From Staphylococcus xylosus (GTDB taxonomy: Bacteria > Bacillota > Bacilli > Staphylococcales > Staphylococcaceae), in NCBI RefSeq assembly GCF_002732165.1, contig NZ_MRZO01000003.1, positions 1 to 64,000 on the forward strand: a stretch of DNA of 64,000 nucleotides. Reading direction: 5' to 3'. Made by a program: the position numbers and the translations under genes. The notes beneath the pieces are model-generated. The model was given only the letters and a program-made list of their open reading frames with translations, made no database searches and had not been told where the DNA came from. Positions 17,443-27,010 of the stretch are shown here, in pieces. Positions within the stretch are counted from its first letter, which is position 1. Each line of letters begins with the position of its first letter.

Positions 17443-18447
17443 GTGGTGCAATTGAACATATTAGATTATGCTGTCATTGATGAAGGTCAAACGGCACAAG
17501 ATGCTTTGCAAGATACCGTGAAGTTAGCGCAATTAGCAGATGAATTAGGTTATAAACGATTTTGGATCACCGAGCACCATAATGTACCGGCGTTTGCCTG
17601 TGCAAGTCCGGAGTTGTTGATGATGCAATTATTAGCTAAGACAAGACATATACGGTTGGGATCGGGTGGTGTGATGTTACCACACTATAGTCCTTTTAAA
17701 GTGGCGGAAAACTTTCGATTGTTGGAAGCTTTTTACCCAGGAAGAGTCGATTTAGGCATTGGTAACAATCCAGGGACATCTAGCGTGAAGAAAGCACTCA
17801 ATGAGACGAAGTCTTATTTTTTAGACTACGCGCAGTCTATATCAGATGTGAGAGACTATTTAATTGAAAATAATACTGAACAGCGATTAGATAATGTCAT
17901 AGCACAACCAAGTGTTGCGACAGTTCCTGAAATGTGGTTGTTAAGTACAAGTGTTACATCTGCAAAAATGGCTGGTGAAGTAGGCATGGGTTATACATTA
18001 GGGACGTTCTTACTTCCTAGTGCACAGGCTATTCAAAATGCCATAGCAAGTGTTCAAACTTATAGAAAGTCATTCAAACACACGAAGTTGAACATGGATC
18101 CTACAGTTATGGTCACAGTATTTACCATAGTTGCTGATAGTGAAGTGCACGCACAATCGTTAGCACAATCATTAGATGTTTGGCTTTTAGGCAAAAAACA
18201 ATTTGCAGAATTTAAACGAATGCCGTCAATAACAACAGCTCAAAATTATCAAAAATCAGAACGAGATGAGCAATTAATTAAACAAAATCGTGCACGTATG
18301 GTCATAGGAACAAAAGCAACTGTTCAAACTCAACTAAAGCAAATAATAGAGACGTTTGATGCAGACGAACTTATGATTGTCCCTTTGATACCAGGTATCG
18401 AAAATCGGAGTCGTACAATAGAATTGATTGCACAAATGAATTTATAA
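17443..18447 (+). CDS. Luciferase-like (LLM) flavin-dependent monooxygenase of the SirTM operon
   Basis: The protein is a bacterial luciferase-fold TIM barrel. Family motifs are the N-terminal NILDYAVIDEG, RFWITEHHNVPAFACASPELL, and RIRLGSGGVMLPHYSPFKVAE-like text (here RHIRLGSGGVM). MIVPLI is near the C terminus. It probably uses reduced flavin and oxygen on an unknown substrate. The frame is open from ATG 17401 and ATG 17422, but the family N-terminus and the GGGAG at 17427-17431 favour the GTG at 17443 (334 aa). It is the first gene of a tightly packed operon with GcvH-L 20 bp downstream. LLM genes are known members of extended class M sirtuin loci. Confidence 0.85.
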   Translation: MVQLNILDYAVIDEGQTAQDALQDTVKLAQLADELGYKRFWITEHHNVPAFACASPELLMMQLLAKTRHIRLGSGGVMLPHYSPFKVAENFRLLEAFYPGRVDLGIGNNPGTSSVKKALNETKSYFLDYAQSISDVRDYLIENNTEQRLDNVIAQPSVATVPEMWLLSTSVTSAKMAGEVGMGYTLGTFLLPSAQAIQNAIASVQTYRKSFKHTKLNMDPTVMVTVFTIVADSEVHAQSLAQSLDVWLLGKKQFAEFKRMPSITTAQNYQKSERDEQLIKQNRARMVIGTKATVQTQLKQIIETFDADELMIVPLIPGIENRSRTIELIAQMNL

Positions 18448-18467
18448 TCAAAGAAAGGAAGATATAA

Positions 18468-18800
18468 ATGAAAAAATTAGCAAATTACTTATGGATAGAA
18501 AAAATTGGAGAACAATATGTTTATAGAATGACACCAGAACTACAAGACGATGTTGGAACTGTTGGTTATGTGGCATTTATGGGTGAAGATGATATTACAG
18601 TTGATGATGAAATTGTCAGTATCGAAGCTTCAAAAACAGTTTTAGATGTGCAATCACCATTAGCAGGTAAAATTGTGGCGCGTAATACTAAGGCAGAAGA
18701 TGAACCGACGCTTTTAAATTCTGAAAAACCAGATGAAAACTGGTTAGTAAAATTAGAAAACGTTGATGAAGCAGCCTTTGATGCACTTCCAGAGGCATAA
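18468..18800 (+). CDS. gcvH-L: GcvH-like lipoyl carrier protein (GcvH-L)
   Basis: The 110-residue protein resembles glycine-cleavage H protein. The lipoyl-accepting Lys56 sits in [20 protein letters not shown]. No other glycine cleavage genes are nearby. Instead the protein lies upstream of macrodomain, SirTM and LplA2 genes. In the homologous S. aureus and Streptococcus pyogenes operons GcvH-L is lipoylated by LplA2 and then ADP-ribosylated by SirTM, with the macrodomain removing the mark. The same role is inferred here from gene order and conserved residues. The macrodomain gene starts 3 bp after its stop codon. Confidence 0.93.
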   Translation: MKKLANYLWIEKIGEQYVYRMTPELQDDVGTVGYVAFMGEDDITVDDEIVSIEASKTVLDVQSPLAGKIVARNTKAEDEPTLLNSEKPDENWLVKLENVDEAAFDALPEA

Positions 18801-18803
18801 TAT

Positions 18804-19589
18804 ATGCAACAGGTAGAACGCTTAGGGTATTTGATTGAATATTTATGGCAAGAGGAAAATGGAGATAAAATATTAGACTTACCTGATACGGAACAAGCAC
18901 GGTGGGATATGTTTAGGAGTCTAATAAATGTAAGGCCAGCCAAAGATATATCTAAAGAATTTATTGATGTACAAGATGCATTGTTAATTCAATATAATAA
19001 CCAGCAAGTGACTAATATAACGTCATTAACACCATATTTAGGCAACGATATTTATTTATGGCAAGGTGACATTACGCAATTACAAGTAGATGGCATTGTG
19101 AACGCCGCTAATAGTCAGTTTCTAGGTTGTTTTGAACCTAATCATAATTGTATAGATAACATCATTCATACAAAAGCAGGTGTACAGTTGCGTTTAGCAT
19201 GTGCAGAGCTAATCGAAAGACAGGGGAAATGTGAAGGTGTAGGTAAGGCAAAAATTACAGGTGCTTATAATTTACCAGCAAATTATGTAATTCATACAGT
19301 AGGACCACAAATACGTAAGACACCAGTGTCACAAATGAATCGTGATTTACTTGCACGATGCTATCAAAGTTGTTTGGAAATAGCTGATGCTCATCAATTA
19401 GCTAGCATTGCTTTCTGTTGCATCTCTACAGGCGTTTTTGGTTTTCCTCAAGCAGAAGCTTCTCGTATCGCTATAGATACGGTATTAAATTATAAACGAA
19501 CTTATCAATCAGATATCAACGTGGTATTTAATGTATTTACTAATACAGATTTAAAGTTGTACAAGGAAGGATTGAAACAGAATGACTGA
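18804..19589 (+). CDS. Zinc-containing macrodomain ADP-ribosylhydrolase
   Basis: The 261-residue protein has an N-terminal helical extension of about 75 residues before the macrodomain. ADP-ribose binding is indicated by [17 protein letters not shown] (88-104), ISTGVFGFP and VIHTVGP. A Cys109...His114-x-Cys116 cluster in [16 protein letters not shown] is the zinc site of the Zn-macro group. Homologues in SirTM operons hydrolyse ADP-ribose from modified GcvH-L. It overlaps the SirTM gene by 8 bp, indicating translational coupling of eraser and writer. Confidence 0.93.
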   Translation: MQQVERLGYLIEYLWQEENGDKILDLPDTEQARWDMFRSLINVRPAKDISKEFIDVQDALLIQYNNQQVTNITSLTPYLGNDIYLWQGDITQLQVDGIVNAANSQFLGCFEPNHNCIDNIIHTKAGVQLRLACAELIERQGKCEGVGKAKITGAYNLPANYVIHTVGPQIRKTPVSQMNRDLLARCYQSCLEIADAHQLASIAFCCISTGVFGFPQAEASRIAIDTVLNYKRTYQSDINVVFNVFTNTDLKLYKEGLKQND

Positions 19590-20466
19590 GTCAACGTGGG
19601 ATGCTTTAACGACAGTATATGAGCAACAAGCTGACCAATTAGCAGATGCATTACAAGAAGCAGAGGCTGTCGTAGTAGGTGTTGGAGCAGGTATGTCTGC
19701 GGCAGATGGGTTTACATATATTGGAGAAAGGTTCACGCAACACTTTCCTGATTTTATAGCTAAATATGGTTTTTTTGATATGTTGCAAGCAAGCCTACAT
19801 CCTTTTGAAAGCTGGCAAGAGTATTGGGCATTTGAAAGTCGTTTTGTTGCACTAAATTATTTAGATCAACCTGTCGGCGCATCTTACGTAGCGTTAAAAC
19901 AAATTTTAGAAACTAAAGACTATCATATTATTACGACAAATGCTGATAATGCTTTTGCAGTGGCAGATTATGATTTAGAGAAAGTCTTTCATATTCAAGG
20001 AGAGTATATTTTGTGGCAATGTAGTCAACATTGTCATGCGCAAACTTATCGTGATGATGATGCGATACGTCAAATGGTAGCGCAACAAGAAAATATGAAG
20101 ATACCTAGAACATTAGTGCCACATTGCCCAAAATGTGATGCACCTATGGAAATAAATAAACGTAAAGCGCAAGTTGGAATGGTAGAAGATGCAGATTTTG
20201 AGGCACAATTGTCGCGTTATAATCAATTCCTTAATGCACATAAAGAAGCTAAAGTACTGTATCTAGAAATAGGTATTGGCTACACGACGCCACAATTTGT
20301 GAAACATCCTTTTCAACGTATGACAAAACAAAATCCAAACGCCTTATTTATGACTTTGAATAAAAAAGCTTATCGTATCCCAGTAGATATCCGTGAGAGA
20401 ACGATACATTTAACTGATGATATTTCAACATTGATTTTAGAAGCAAATAAAAAATTAACTAAATAG
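19582..20466 (+). CDS. sirTM: Class M sirtuin, protein ADP-ribosyltransferase (SirTM)
   Basis: The 294-residue sirtuin has [10 protein letters not shown] (35-44) for NAD+, TTNADN (118-123), and a zinc ribbon with Cys147, Cys151, Cys182 and Cys185. The catalytic His of deacetylase sirtuins, usually in HG, is Gln139 in FHIQGEY. That change defines class M enzymes, which ADP-ribosylate GcvH-L only after it is lipoylated. The gene overlaps the macrodomain gene by 8 bp and is followed 9 bp later by lplA2, so writer, eraser, target and lipoate ligase are in one unit. The module has been linked to oxidative stress in S. aureus; that role here is inferred. Confidence 0.94.
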   Translation: MTESTWDALTTVYEQQADQLADALQEAEAVVVGVGAGMSAADGFTYIGERFTQHFPDFIAKYGFFDMLQASLHPFESWQEYWAFESRFVALNYLDQPVGASYVALKQILETKDYHIITTNADNAFAVADYDLEKVFHIQGEYILWQCSQHCHAQTYRDDDAIRQMVAQQENMKIPRTLVPHCPKCDAPMEINKRKAQVGMVEDADFEAQLSRYNQFLNAHKEAKVLYLEIGIGYTTPQFVKHPFQRMTKQNPNALFMTLNKKAYRIPVDIRERTIHLTDDISTLILEANKKLTK

Positions 20467-20475
20467 GAGATAGCT

Positions 20476-21498
20476 ATGTATTTAATTGAACCGATTAGAA
20501 ATGGTGAATATATAACTGATGGTGCTGTAGCATTGGCTATGCAAGTATATGTAAGTGAAAATATATTTTTAAATGAAGATATTCTTTTCCCATATTACTG
20601 TGATCCTAAAGTAGAGATAGGTCGTTTTCAAAATACTGCTGTAGAAATTAACCAAGATTATTTAGAACAAAAAGATATTAAAGTTGTACGTCGAGATACA
20701 GGAGGCGGAGCGGTTTATGTAGACCGTGGTGCGGTGAATATGTGTTGTATTCTAGAAAAAGATGACACAATCTATGGTAATTTCAAAAAATTCTATGAAC
20801 CGGGGATCCAAGCGTTACATCACCTTGGCGCCACAGAAGTAGAACAAAGTGGGCGTAATGATTTAGCGATTAACGGTAAAAAGGTATCTGGAGCGGCTAT
20901 GACGCTAATCAAAGGCAGGATTTATGGCGGTTACTCTTTATTATTAGATGTAGATTATGAGCCTATGGTAAACGTACTAAAACCGAACCGTAAAAAAATT
21001 GAATCTAAAGGTATTAAATCGGTACGTTCTCGTGTAGGTAGTATTAGACCATACTTAGCAGCAGAGTATCAAAATATAACAATAGAAACATTTAAAGATT
21101 TAATGGTTAAACAAGTGTTAGGTGTTGATGATTTAAGTGATGCTAAACGCTATAACTTAACAAATAAAGATTGGGAAGTCATTGATGACATGCTTGAGAA
21201 AAAATACAATAATTGGGAGTGGAATTATGGACGCTCTCCAAGATATGAATACAATCGAGATGCGCGGTTAGTAGCAGGTACGATTGATATTTCTTTAGCA
21301 GTTGAACATGGCCGTATTTCCGCATGTCGCATTTATGGTGATTTCTTTGGCCAAGGCGATATTAGTGACGTTGAGAATCAACTTCAAGGTGTACGTGTAG
21401 TCAAAGGTGATATTATAGCAGCATTAAATGAGCTAGATGTTACGTACTATTTTGGGAAAACATCTGCTGAAGAATTAGCGGACGTTATTTTAAGTTAA
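20476..21498 (+). CDS. lplA2: Lipoate-protein ligase A (LplA2-type)
   Basis: The 340-residue enzyme activates lipoate with ATP and attaches it to a lysine of a carrier protein. The lipoate-binding motif RRDTGGGAVY begins at residue 72, and the adenylate Lys136 is in NGKKVSGAA. The C-terminal accessory domain of LplA is present. Its place at the end of the SirTM operon, with GcvH-L as the first carrier gene, suggests that GcvH-L is its main substrate, as shown for homologues. AGGAG at 20466-20470 is the ribosome binding site. Confidence 0.94.
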   Translation: MYLIEPIRNGEYITDGAVALAMQVYVSENIFLNEDILFPYYCDPKVEIGRFQNTAVEINQDYLEQKDIKVVRRDTGGGAVYVDRGAVNMCCILEKDDTIYGNFKKFYEPGIQALHHLGATEVEQSGRNDLAINGKKVSGAAMTLIKGRIYGGYSLLLDVDYEPMVNVLKPNRKKIESKGIKSVRSRVGSIRPYLAAEYQNITIETFKDLMVKQVLGVDDLSDAKRYNLTNKDWEVIDDMLEKKYNNWEWNYGRSPRYEYNRDARLVAGTIDISLAVEHGRISACRIYGDFFGQGDISDVENQLQGVRVVKGDIIAALNELDVTYYFGKTSAEELADVILS

Positions 21499-21702
21499 TT
21501 AAAAATATGAAAGTGAGTCCTATACCTTAAGGGATTGAATAAACTTGCGTGATTTTGGTTCGTATTTATTTTGTAAAAATAATTTTCAAACGACTTACTA
21601 CTCATAAGTGTCTGAAGTAGGTTAATGCCCATATCGTTTTGAAAAGCGGATGTCGGGTATAACAATTATAAATGCTTGATAGATACGTAAGGAGGATATC
21701 GT

Positions 21703-21903
21703 ATGAATAAAAATCATATCAAAGAAGCGTTATCTAAAAACTCAGAGATTATTATAGAAACTGTTGAGCATGAGAGAATAACTGTTAAAGCAATAGAGGA
21801 CAATGATGATTCACAGTATTTACATGTCACAGAGCCAAAAGATCAACAAGTAGAAATCGATAAAATAACTGATATACAAGTAAATAATTTTGATCAACTT
21901 TAG
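21703..21903 (+). CDS. Small acidic protein of unknown function, 66 aa
   Basis: I do not recognise this family. The protein is acidic and polar, with no membrane segment or signal. The pattern IIIETVEHERITVKAIED...YLHVTEPKDQQVEIDKITDIQV looks like a small beta-rich fold. AAGGAGGATATC just before the ATG at 21703 is an excellent ribosome binding site and supports a real gene. It lies 204 bp after lplA2 and ends at a strong terminator shared with the convergent stress-protein gene. Confidence 0.72.
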   Translation: MNKNHIKEALSKNSEIIIETVEHERITVKAIEDNDDSQYLHVTEPKDQQVEIDKITDIQVNNFDQL

Positions 21904-21930
21904 TCTTAATAAAAAGAATTAAAGTATATA

Positions 21931-21980
21931 AAACGACCTTCCACAAACGTTAAATTGGGTGGAAGGTCGTTTAGCTTTTT
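21931..21980. terminator. Bidirectional terminator
   Basis: AAACGACCTTCCAC (21931-21944) pairs with GTGGAAGGTCGTTT and is followed by AGCTTTTT. It separates the 66-aa gene from the convergent 110-aa gene. Confidence 0.9.
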
Positions 21981-21998
21981 ATTTCGATATTATTAGTG

Positions 21999-22331
21999 TT
22001 ATAAGACATCTCTTGCACGAGAATCAGTAACGATTAATAAAACTTTGCCTTGATCCATCAGTTCTTCGTATTCATAAGAATCTTCTTCAGAAATGCCAAG
22101 CACCTGTAGTTTTTCACGCAGTTGACTTCCTTGCTTAGCCACTTCATCACCCACGGTAGAACGGTTGTAATCAATACCGGATACTTCGGTATGATTTACA
22201 ATTCGTTCAGTTCTATCAGGGTCGTGAGACAATACAAAGACATCTTTTGCATTTATTTGTTGATCTTTTAGTGTATTAATATTTACTTCGACTTCTTCAT
22301 CATTTGAATATACTTTTACAATTGGCGTCAT
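21999..22331 (-). CDS. General stress protein 17M-like (YflT family)
   Basis: The 110-residue soluble protein starts MTPIVKVYSNDEEVEVNINTL and contains DVFVLSHDPDRTERIVN, typical of the YflT/GSP17M-like domain. Relatives are induced by heat and by the SigB stress regulon, but their biochemical role is unknown. AAGGGGGG precedes the start. A conserved C-terminal GKVLLIV-type strand is present. No SigB promoter was recognised with confidence. Confidence 0.82.
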   Translation of the reverse strand: MTPIVKVYSNDEEVEVNINTLKDQQINAKDVFVLSHDPDRTERIVNHTEVSGIDYNRSTVGDEVAKQGSQLREKLQVLGISEEDSYEYEELMDQGKVLLIVTDSRARDVL

Positions 22332-22373
22332 TTATAACCCCCCTTGATATAGAACAAACTTAATTCATTTTAC

Positions 22374-22772
22374 TTATTTATTATTTTGCTTTTTAAGTCT
22401 ATCGTAGCGTTCATGCATAATATAAAAATGTGTGTGTTGAAGTGCATAATCATATACTTCTTCTCTTTTGATATCGGTAGGCAATTCAAAATGAGTATCT
22501 ATTTTTTCTTCGTTCACATATTGAACTTGAGATACATTCTCAGGCTTAATGTTTAATGTTTCTTTAGGATAAACTAAAGTGATGTGTTGTGGTGTTTCTT
22601 TGATAGACTGTAAGTTTTCTATTTTGAATGCTTCGTTGATATAGTTTTCAGCTCTTTTTTCACGTTTGCGTTTTCTTTTATTTACGGAAGCTTCATTCCT
22701 ATATTGTTTCTTGATGAGTAGGAAGAAAGCCACGACTATTATCAGAAATATTATAAAATAAAATATGGACAT
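22374..22772 (-). CDS. Membrane-anchored protein of unknown function, 132 aa
   Basis: One N-terminal transmembrane segment (FYFIIFLIIVVAFFLLI, residues 4-20) is followed by a strongly basic stretch NKRKRKREKRAE and a soluble domain of about 80 residues. The positive-inside rule places the domain in the cytoplasm. I do not recognise the family. AGGAGGG at about 22780-22786 supports the start. It lies upstream of the YflT-like gene on the same strand with a 42-bp gap, so the two may be cotranscribed. Confidence 0.75.
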   Translation of the reverse strand: MSIFYFIIFLIIVVAFFLLIKKQYRNEASVNKRKRKREKRAENYINEAFKIENLQSIKETPQHITLVYPKETLNIKPENVSQVQYVNEEKIDTHFELPTDIKREEVYDYALQHTHFYIMHERYDRLKKQNNK

Positions 22773-22978
22773 CTTCTAGCCCTCCTTACGCATAAAACAT
22801 AAAATGCAATTTTATACCTTTATATTAAATGTATACCACTGAATTAATTTTAAAAACAAATCTAATGATTTTCTATTATTGATTTTGAATTAAATGTATC
22901 TATAAAGTACACTATGGTTATGTAATTAATTATTAAAATAAATAGAGAATACAAATAATTAACAAAGGGGAATGACTT

Positions 22979-23974
22979 ATGAATCTTGGAATTGTCGGGG
23001 CGGGAAAAATTGTTAAAGAAGCGTTACCTGTTATGGAGCAAATATCAGCGTATACTTTTCAGAGTCTTGTTTCTTCAGGTAGAAATCCAGAAAATGTAGA
23101 GAATTTACAAAAGCAATTTAATATTAAGCATATTTTTGATGATTATGATGCATTTTTAGCAGATGAGACAATCGATACTATCTATCTAGCCGTGCCGAAT
23201 CATTTACATTTTGATTATGCACGTAAGGCAATTAAACAACATAAACATGTTATATGTGAAAAACCATTTACGTTAACGAAAGAAGAATTATTAGAATTAA
23301 AGACTCTAGCTGAAGTTCACCAAGTTATTATTATAGAGGCCATTACTAACCTGTATTTGAGTAATTTTGATGTATTAAAGCAATCTTTACTTGAAATAGG
23401 AGATAGTAAGATTGCGCAATTTAATTATTCGCAGTATTCATCAAGGTATGATGATTTTAAAAAAGGGATTATCCAACCTGCATTTGACCCATCTAAAGGT
23501 GGTGGGGCTTTAATGGATATCAATGTTTACAATATCCATTTGGCAATTGCACTATTTGGTAAACCTAATGGAGTAGCTTACTTTGCAAATATAGAAAATA
23601 ATATTGATACTTCAGGCATTTTACAATTAGATTATGACGATATAAAAGTTGTATGTATAGGTGCGAAAGACTCTAATTCAGATAATCAATCTTATATTCA
23701 AGGGGAAAAAGCAACAATAAATATTAAAGGTCCTACAAATGAATTAAAAGCCTTTGAACTAAAATATAATAATGGTGGAACGCAATCATATCAAGTTAAT
23801 CAGCATGAACACCGTATGTACGAAGAATTTGTAAAAATTGCAGAAATTATTAAAGAGAAAGACTTTGATACAGCAATGCAAAAATTAGAACATAGTATTC
23901 AAGTTAGTGAAGTATTAGAGCTTGCTCTAGATAGTGCCCATATAGAATTAGGACCTTCTGTTAATAATAAGTGA
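22979..23974 (+). CDS. Gfo/Idh/MocA-family NAD(P)-dependent oxidoreductase
   Basis: The 331-residue protein has an N-terminal Rossmann motif LGIVGAGKI and the hallmark CEKP motif in HVICEKPFTLT near residues 92-95, followed by the C-terminal alpha/beta domain of the family. FDPSKGGGALMDINVYNIH contains the D-x-x-x-H arrangement typical of substrate sites. Relatives oxidise or reduce sugars, inositols or imines; the substrate here is unknown. It stands alone with AAAGGGGAA as ribosome binding site and a strong terminator. Confidence 0.88.
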   Translation: MNLGIVGAGKIVKEALPVMEQISAYTFQSLVSSGRNPENVENLQKQFNIKHIFDDYDAFLADETIDTIYLAVPNHLHFDYARKAIKQHKHVICEKPFTLTKEELLELKTLAEVHQVIIIEAITNLYLSNFDVLKQSLLEIGDSKIAQFNYSQYSSRYDDFKKGIIQPAFDPSKGGGALMDINVYNIHLAIALFGKPNGVAYFANIENNIDTSGILQLDYDDIKVVCIGAKDSNSDNQSYIQGEKATINIKGPTNELKAFELKYNNGGTQSYQVNQHEHRMYEEFVKIAEIIKEKDFDTAMQKLEHSIQVSEVLELALDSAHIELGPSVNNK

Positions 23975-24030
23975 TTGAACTTAGATGCGTGCTTAAGAAA
24001 ATATAAAATAGTAGGAAATAAGTTAAAATA

Positions 24031-24066
24031 ACGCACCTCAATTCGACTAATGAATTGAGGTGCGTC
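24031..24066. terminator. Terminator between the Gfo/Idh/MocA gene and larC
   Basis: ACGCACCTCAATTC (24031-24044) pairs with GAATTGAGGTGCGT (24052-24065). The stem is perfect and may stop transcription from both sides. Confidence 0.85.
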
Positions 24067-24190
24067 TTACGTTTGATTAAAGATCTAATTCAGACTAAAG
24101 AAATGTATGACAATAATGATATTTATTATGTTCCTTAAATTTAATATTGTGATGAAACTGTGATTAAGATTTGTTTATATTGATATTGAA

Positions 24191-25372
24191 TTAATCAATT
24201 TCAATGTTAATGTGTTTTTGTAAAGTTGTTTGAATATCGTTATAAACGGTAGCAAAGGGCATTCCTGACTGAATTGAAGCATTTCGAACATCTTCAAATT
24301 CAGGTTTGGCTTTTATAACTTTGTCACCCAGCATACCTAATTTCACTAATATTGCGCCGTAATTTGTATGCACGGTCTGAAATTGACGGTACAAGATTTT
24401 TCGGTTTACTGTATAACTTCGTACACCTAGCGATGTCGTATATTTAAGGATATAGTTTTCGAAATACTGTACTTGTGTAAGACTACAAATAACTGTTAAT
24501 TGTGTAGCTAGACGACTTTTCTTCATAGTGATAGGTGTGTAATAAGCATCCAAAGCACCATCGTCTATTACTTGTTCCATAAAAAATCCAAGCATTTCTG
24601 GTGTCATGTCATCAAGTTGGCATTCTAATACTTGAACTTGAGAGGGAGTCGATTCTTTTTTAGAAAATTGAACTGCACGTAATATATTTGGAAAATCAAA
24701 ATCTTTTGTACCACAACCGTAACCAATCTCGTTCATTGTGACACTTGGTAGTGGCCCGACTTCTGATACTAATGCTTTAATAAAACCTGCGCCTGTCGGG
24801 GTCGTTAATTCACTTGCTACATCAAAAGCGGCAAGCGGTATACCTTTAAGTATTTCAGCAGTTGCAGGTGCGGGTACAGGGTAAATACCATGTGCGATAT
24901 TGATTTTTCCGTGTCCCGTGGGAATCGGTGAGGAGAGTAAAGTATCAATGTCTAAGGCTTCTAATGCTAAACAACTCCCGATAATATCAATGATTGAATC
25001 CATTGCACCTACTTCATGAAAGTGTACGTCTTCAACTGACATGCCGTGAATTTTTGCTTCTGCATGTGCAATAACATCAAATACTTTGATACTTCGTTCT
25101 TTTACTCTATCAGGCAAAGTGCTTTCACGTATCATTATGAAAATATCTTGAGCTTTTCTATGGTGATGTGCTGGCTCAAAATCGATTGATAGTGATGTAG
25201 CTTGGATACCTTGTTTATTTTGTGAAGAAAAGTTTAACTTAAATTTGTTTAAGGGTAAGTCATTTAAATGCTTTTCAATATAATTTATATCTGCACCTAA
25301 ATCAACAAGTGCAGATAGCAACATATCGCCTGCAATACCTGCATGACAATCTAAATAAATTGCATTAGGCAT
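24191..25372 (-). CDS. larC: LarC, nickel insertase for the nickel-pincer nucleotide cofactor
   Basis: The 393-residue protein matches LarC. It opens with IYLDCHAGIAGDMLLSALVDLG and has the His-rich FEPAHHHRKAQDI stretch, then VHFHEVGAMDSIIDIIG and TPTGAGFIKALV. LarC inserts nickel into the pyridinium bis-thiocarboxylate nucleotide made by LarB and LarE in a CTP-dependent reaction. In Lactobacillus plantarum larC is split and made by programmed frameshifting. Here it is one continuous frame. It is the last gene of the glxK-kdgT-larA-larE-larB-larC operon and starts 17 bp after larB. Confidence 0.94.
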   Translation of the reverse strand: MPNAIYLDCHAGIAGDMLLSALVDLGADINYIEKHLNDLPLNKFKLNFSSQNKQGIQATSLSIDFEPAHHHRKAQDIFIMIRESTLPDRVKERSIKVFDVIAHAEAKIHGMSVEDVHFHEVGAMDSIIDIIGSCLALEALDIDTLLSSPIPTGHGKINIAHGIYPVPAPATAEILKGIPLAAFDVASELTTPTGAGFIKALVSEVGPLPSVTMNEIGYGCGTKDFDFPNILRAVQFSKKESTPSQVQVLECQLDDMTPEMLGFFMEQVIDDGALDAYYTPITMKKSRLATQLTVICSLTQVQYFENYILKYTTSLGVRSYTVNRKILYRQFQTVHTNYGAILVKLGMLGDKVIKAKPEFEDVRNASIQSGMPFATVYNDIQTTLQKHINIEID

Positions 25373-25389
25373 ATTGATTCACTCCATTT

Positions 25390-26148
25390 CTAATGAGCTT
25401 CAATCATTTTTATAATCATTGCGGCATTATAGCCACCACCAAAGCCATTATCTATATTGAGGACGCTTGTTCCTGGTGCACAGGAATTAACCATTGATAA
25501 TAGTGTTGTTACACCTTCTAAATTCGCACCATAACCTATACTAGTAGGAACAGAGTAGACTGGATGATCTACTAAGCCTGATACTACACTTGAAAGGGCA
25601 CCTTCTATACCGGCAACAACGATTGAAACCTTACTTTGTCTAATTGCTTCTATATGTGAAAATAAACGATGGATACCAGATACACCTACATCATAAAAGC
25701 GTTTTACATGTATACCCATTACCTCAGCAGTAATGGCAGCTTCTTCTGCAACTGGTAAATCAGAAGTTCCGGCACAAATCACAGATGTGTAATAATTAGA
25801 TTTTGAAATATTGCTTATAGGAGTACAAATAATACGCGCTGCTTCATGATATTCAAGATGACTATACTTAGCGATAATATTTTGTGCTTTGTTATAGTCG
25901 ACCCTTGTAACTAGAATAATCTCATCGTGTGCGAGTAATGTGCTGATGATATCTATAATTTGAGAAGCTGTTTTTCCTTCGCCAAAAACAACTTCTGGAA
26001 AGCCTTGCCGTTGTCTCCTATGCAAATCAATTTTGGCAAAACCTAATTCGTCATAATGACTTAATTGAGTCTTAGCTTCTGCAACAGAAAGCTGCTTCGA
26101 TTGAACAGCTTGAAGCAATGAGTCTAGGGAATCTTGCTTGTCAGTCAT
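25390..26148 (-). CDS. larB: LarB, pyridinium-3,5-biscarboxylate mononucleotide synthase
   Basis: The 252-residue protein has the C-terminal PurE-like core of LarB, including VICAGTSDLPVAEEAAITAEVMG and AGIEGALSSVVSGLVDHPVYSVPTS. LarB carboxylates and hydrolyses nicotinic acid adenine dinucleotide to start synthesis of the nickel-pincer cofactor. The segment FPEVVFGEGKT near residue 50 is also typical. GGGGGCG just upstream is the ribosome binding site. It lies between larE and larC with short gaps. Confidence 0.94.
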   Translation of the reverse strand: MTDKQDSLDSLLQAVQSKQLSVAEAKTQLSHYDELGFAKIDLHRRQRQGFPEVVFGEGKTASQIIDIISTLLAHDEIILVTRVDYNKAQNIIAKYSHLEYHEAARIICTPISNISKSNYYTSVICAGTSDLPVAEEAAITAEVMGIHVKRFYDVGVSGIHRLFSHIEAIRQSKVSIVVAGIEGALSSVVSGLVDHPVYSVPTSIGYGANLEGVTTLLSMVNSCAPGTSVLNIDNGFGGGYNAAMIIKMIEAH

Positions 26149-26169
26149 AGTTACGCCCCCTTTATAAAT

Positions 26170-26994
26170 TTAATATGCATCTAATGAATCGATGACTTCG
26201 TTCATACTTCCTGTGCGATAGCCTTCTAAATCAATCGTTACATAGTCAAAGCCTAGTTCTTTAAGTCGCAGTGTTATTTGTTTTCGATACTGTACTACGG
26301 TTGGAATGTCGATATCGTTAACTTCTACTCTAGCGATATTATGGTGATAACGTACTCTAACATTGCTAATATCTAAACTTAAAATATATTTTTCCGCTTC
26401 GTTGACTTTATTTACTTTTGCAAAATTCAATGTTTCTCCATAAGGAATACGAGAGGCAAGACTACATAATGCTGGTTTATTCCAAACTGGTAAACCATTA
26501 GCCTTACTAATTTCTCTTACTTCGGATTTGTATAAATCAGCTTCTTGCAATATACTTCTTACATTAAATTCTGTTCTTGCTTTTAAGCCTGGTCTGAAAT
26601 CATCTAAGTCATCCATGATCATGCCATCAAGCACATAATTAAAGTTGTACTCCCTTCTTAACTCTTCTAGTTTTGAATATAATAAACACTTGCTGTAATA
26701 CCAACTGTCAGGTGTATTTTCAATAATATGAGGGTCTTTTAGTTCTTCAATTTCAGCCTCTGTTATTGGCGCGTTAAGTTGATTTGCTAATTCAATAGCT
26801 TGATTGAATTCTTCATGTCTAAATAATTCGGATTTGACTATAACTGCTTTAACATTTGCGTGACCTAATACATCAACGGCTTTCTTTAAGACCAGACTGC
26901 TATCTACACCACCAGAAAAAGCAATAACTACTTTGTTCATATCTTTAAGAATATTTTCTAATTTTTGTTCTTTATTTAAAGTCTCAGTTAACAT
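26170..26994 (-). CDS. larE: LarE, sulfur transferase for nickel-pincer cofactor
   Basis: The 274-residue ATP-pyrophosphatase has the PP-loop SGGVDS at residues 27-32. LarE adenylates and thiolates the two carboxylates made by LarB. In one class a cysteine is sacrificed as sulfur donor, and Cys178 in KPALCSLASRIPYG matches that position. The longer in-frame start at 27021 overlaps larA, but AGGAGGAATAATA at 27001-27008 is spaced for the ATG at 26994. The gene lies between larA and larB in the operon. Confidence 0.94.
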   Translation of the reverse strand: MLTETLNKEQKLENILKDMNKVVIAFSGGVDSSLVLKKAVDVLGHANVKAVIVKSELFRHEEFNQAIELANQLNAPITEAEIEELKDPHIIENTPDSWYYSKCLLYSKLEELRREYNFNYVLDGMIMDDLDDFRPGLKARTEFNVRSILQEADLYKSEVREISKANGLPVWNKPALCSLASRIPYGETLNFAKVNKVNEAEKYILSLDISNVRVRYHHNIARVEVNDIDIPTVVQYRKQITLRLKELGFDYVTIDLEGYRTGSMNEVIDSLDAY

Positions 26995-27010
26995 TATTAT
27001 TCCTCCTAAT

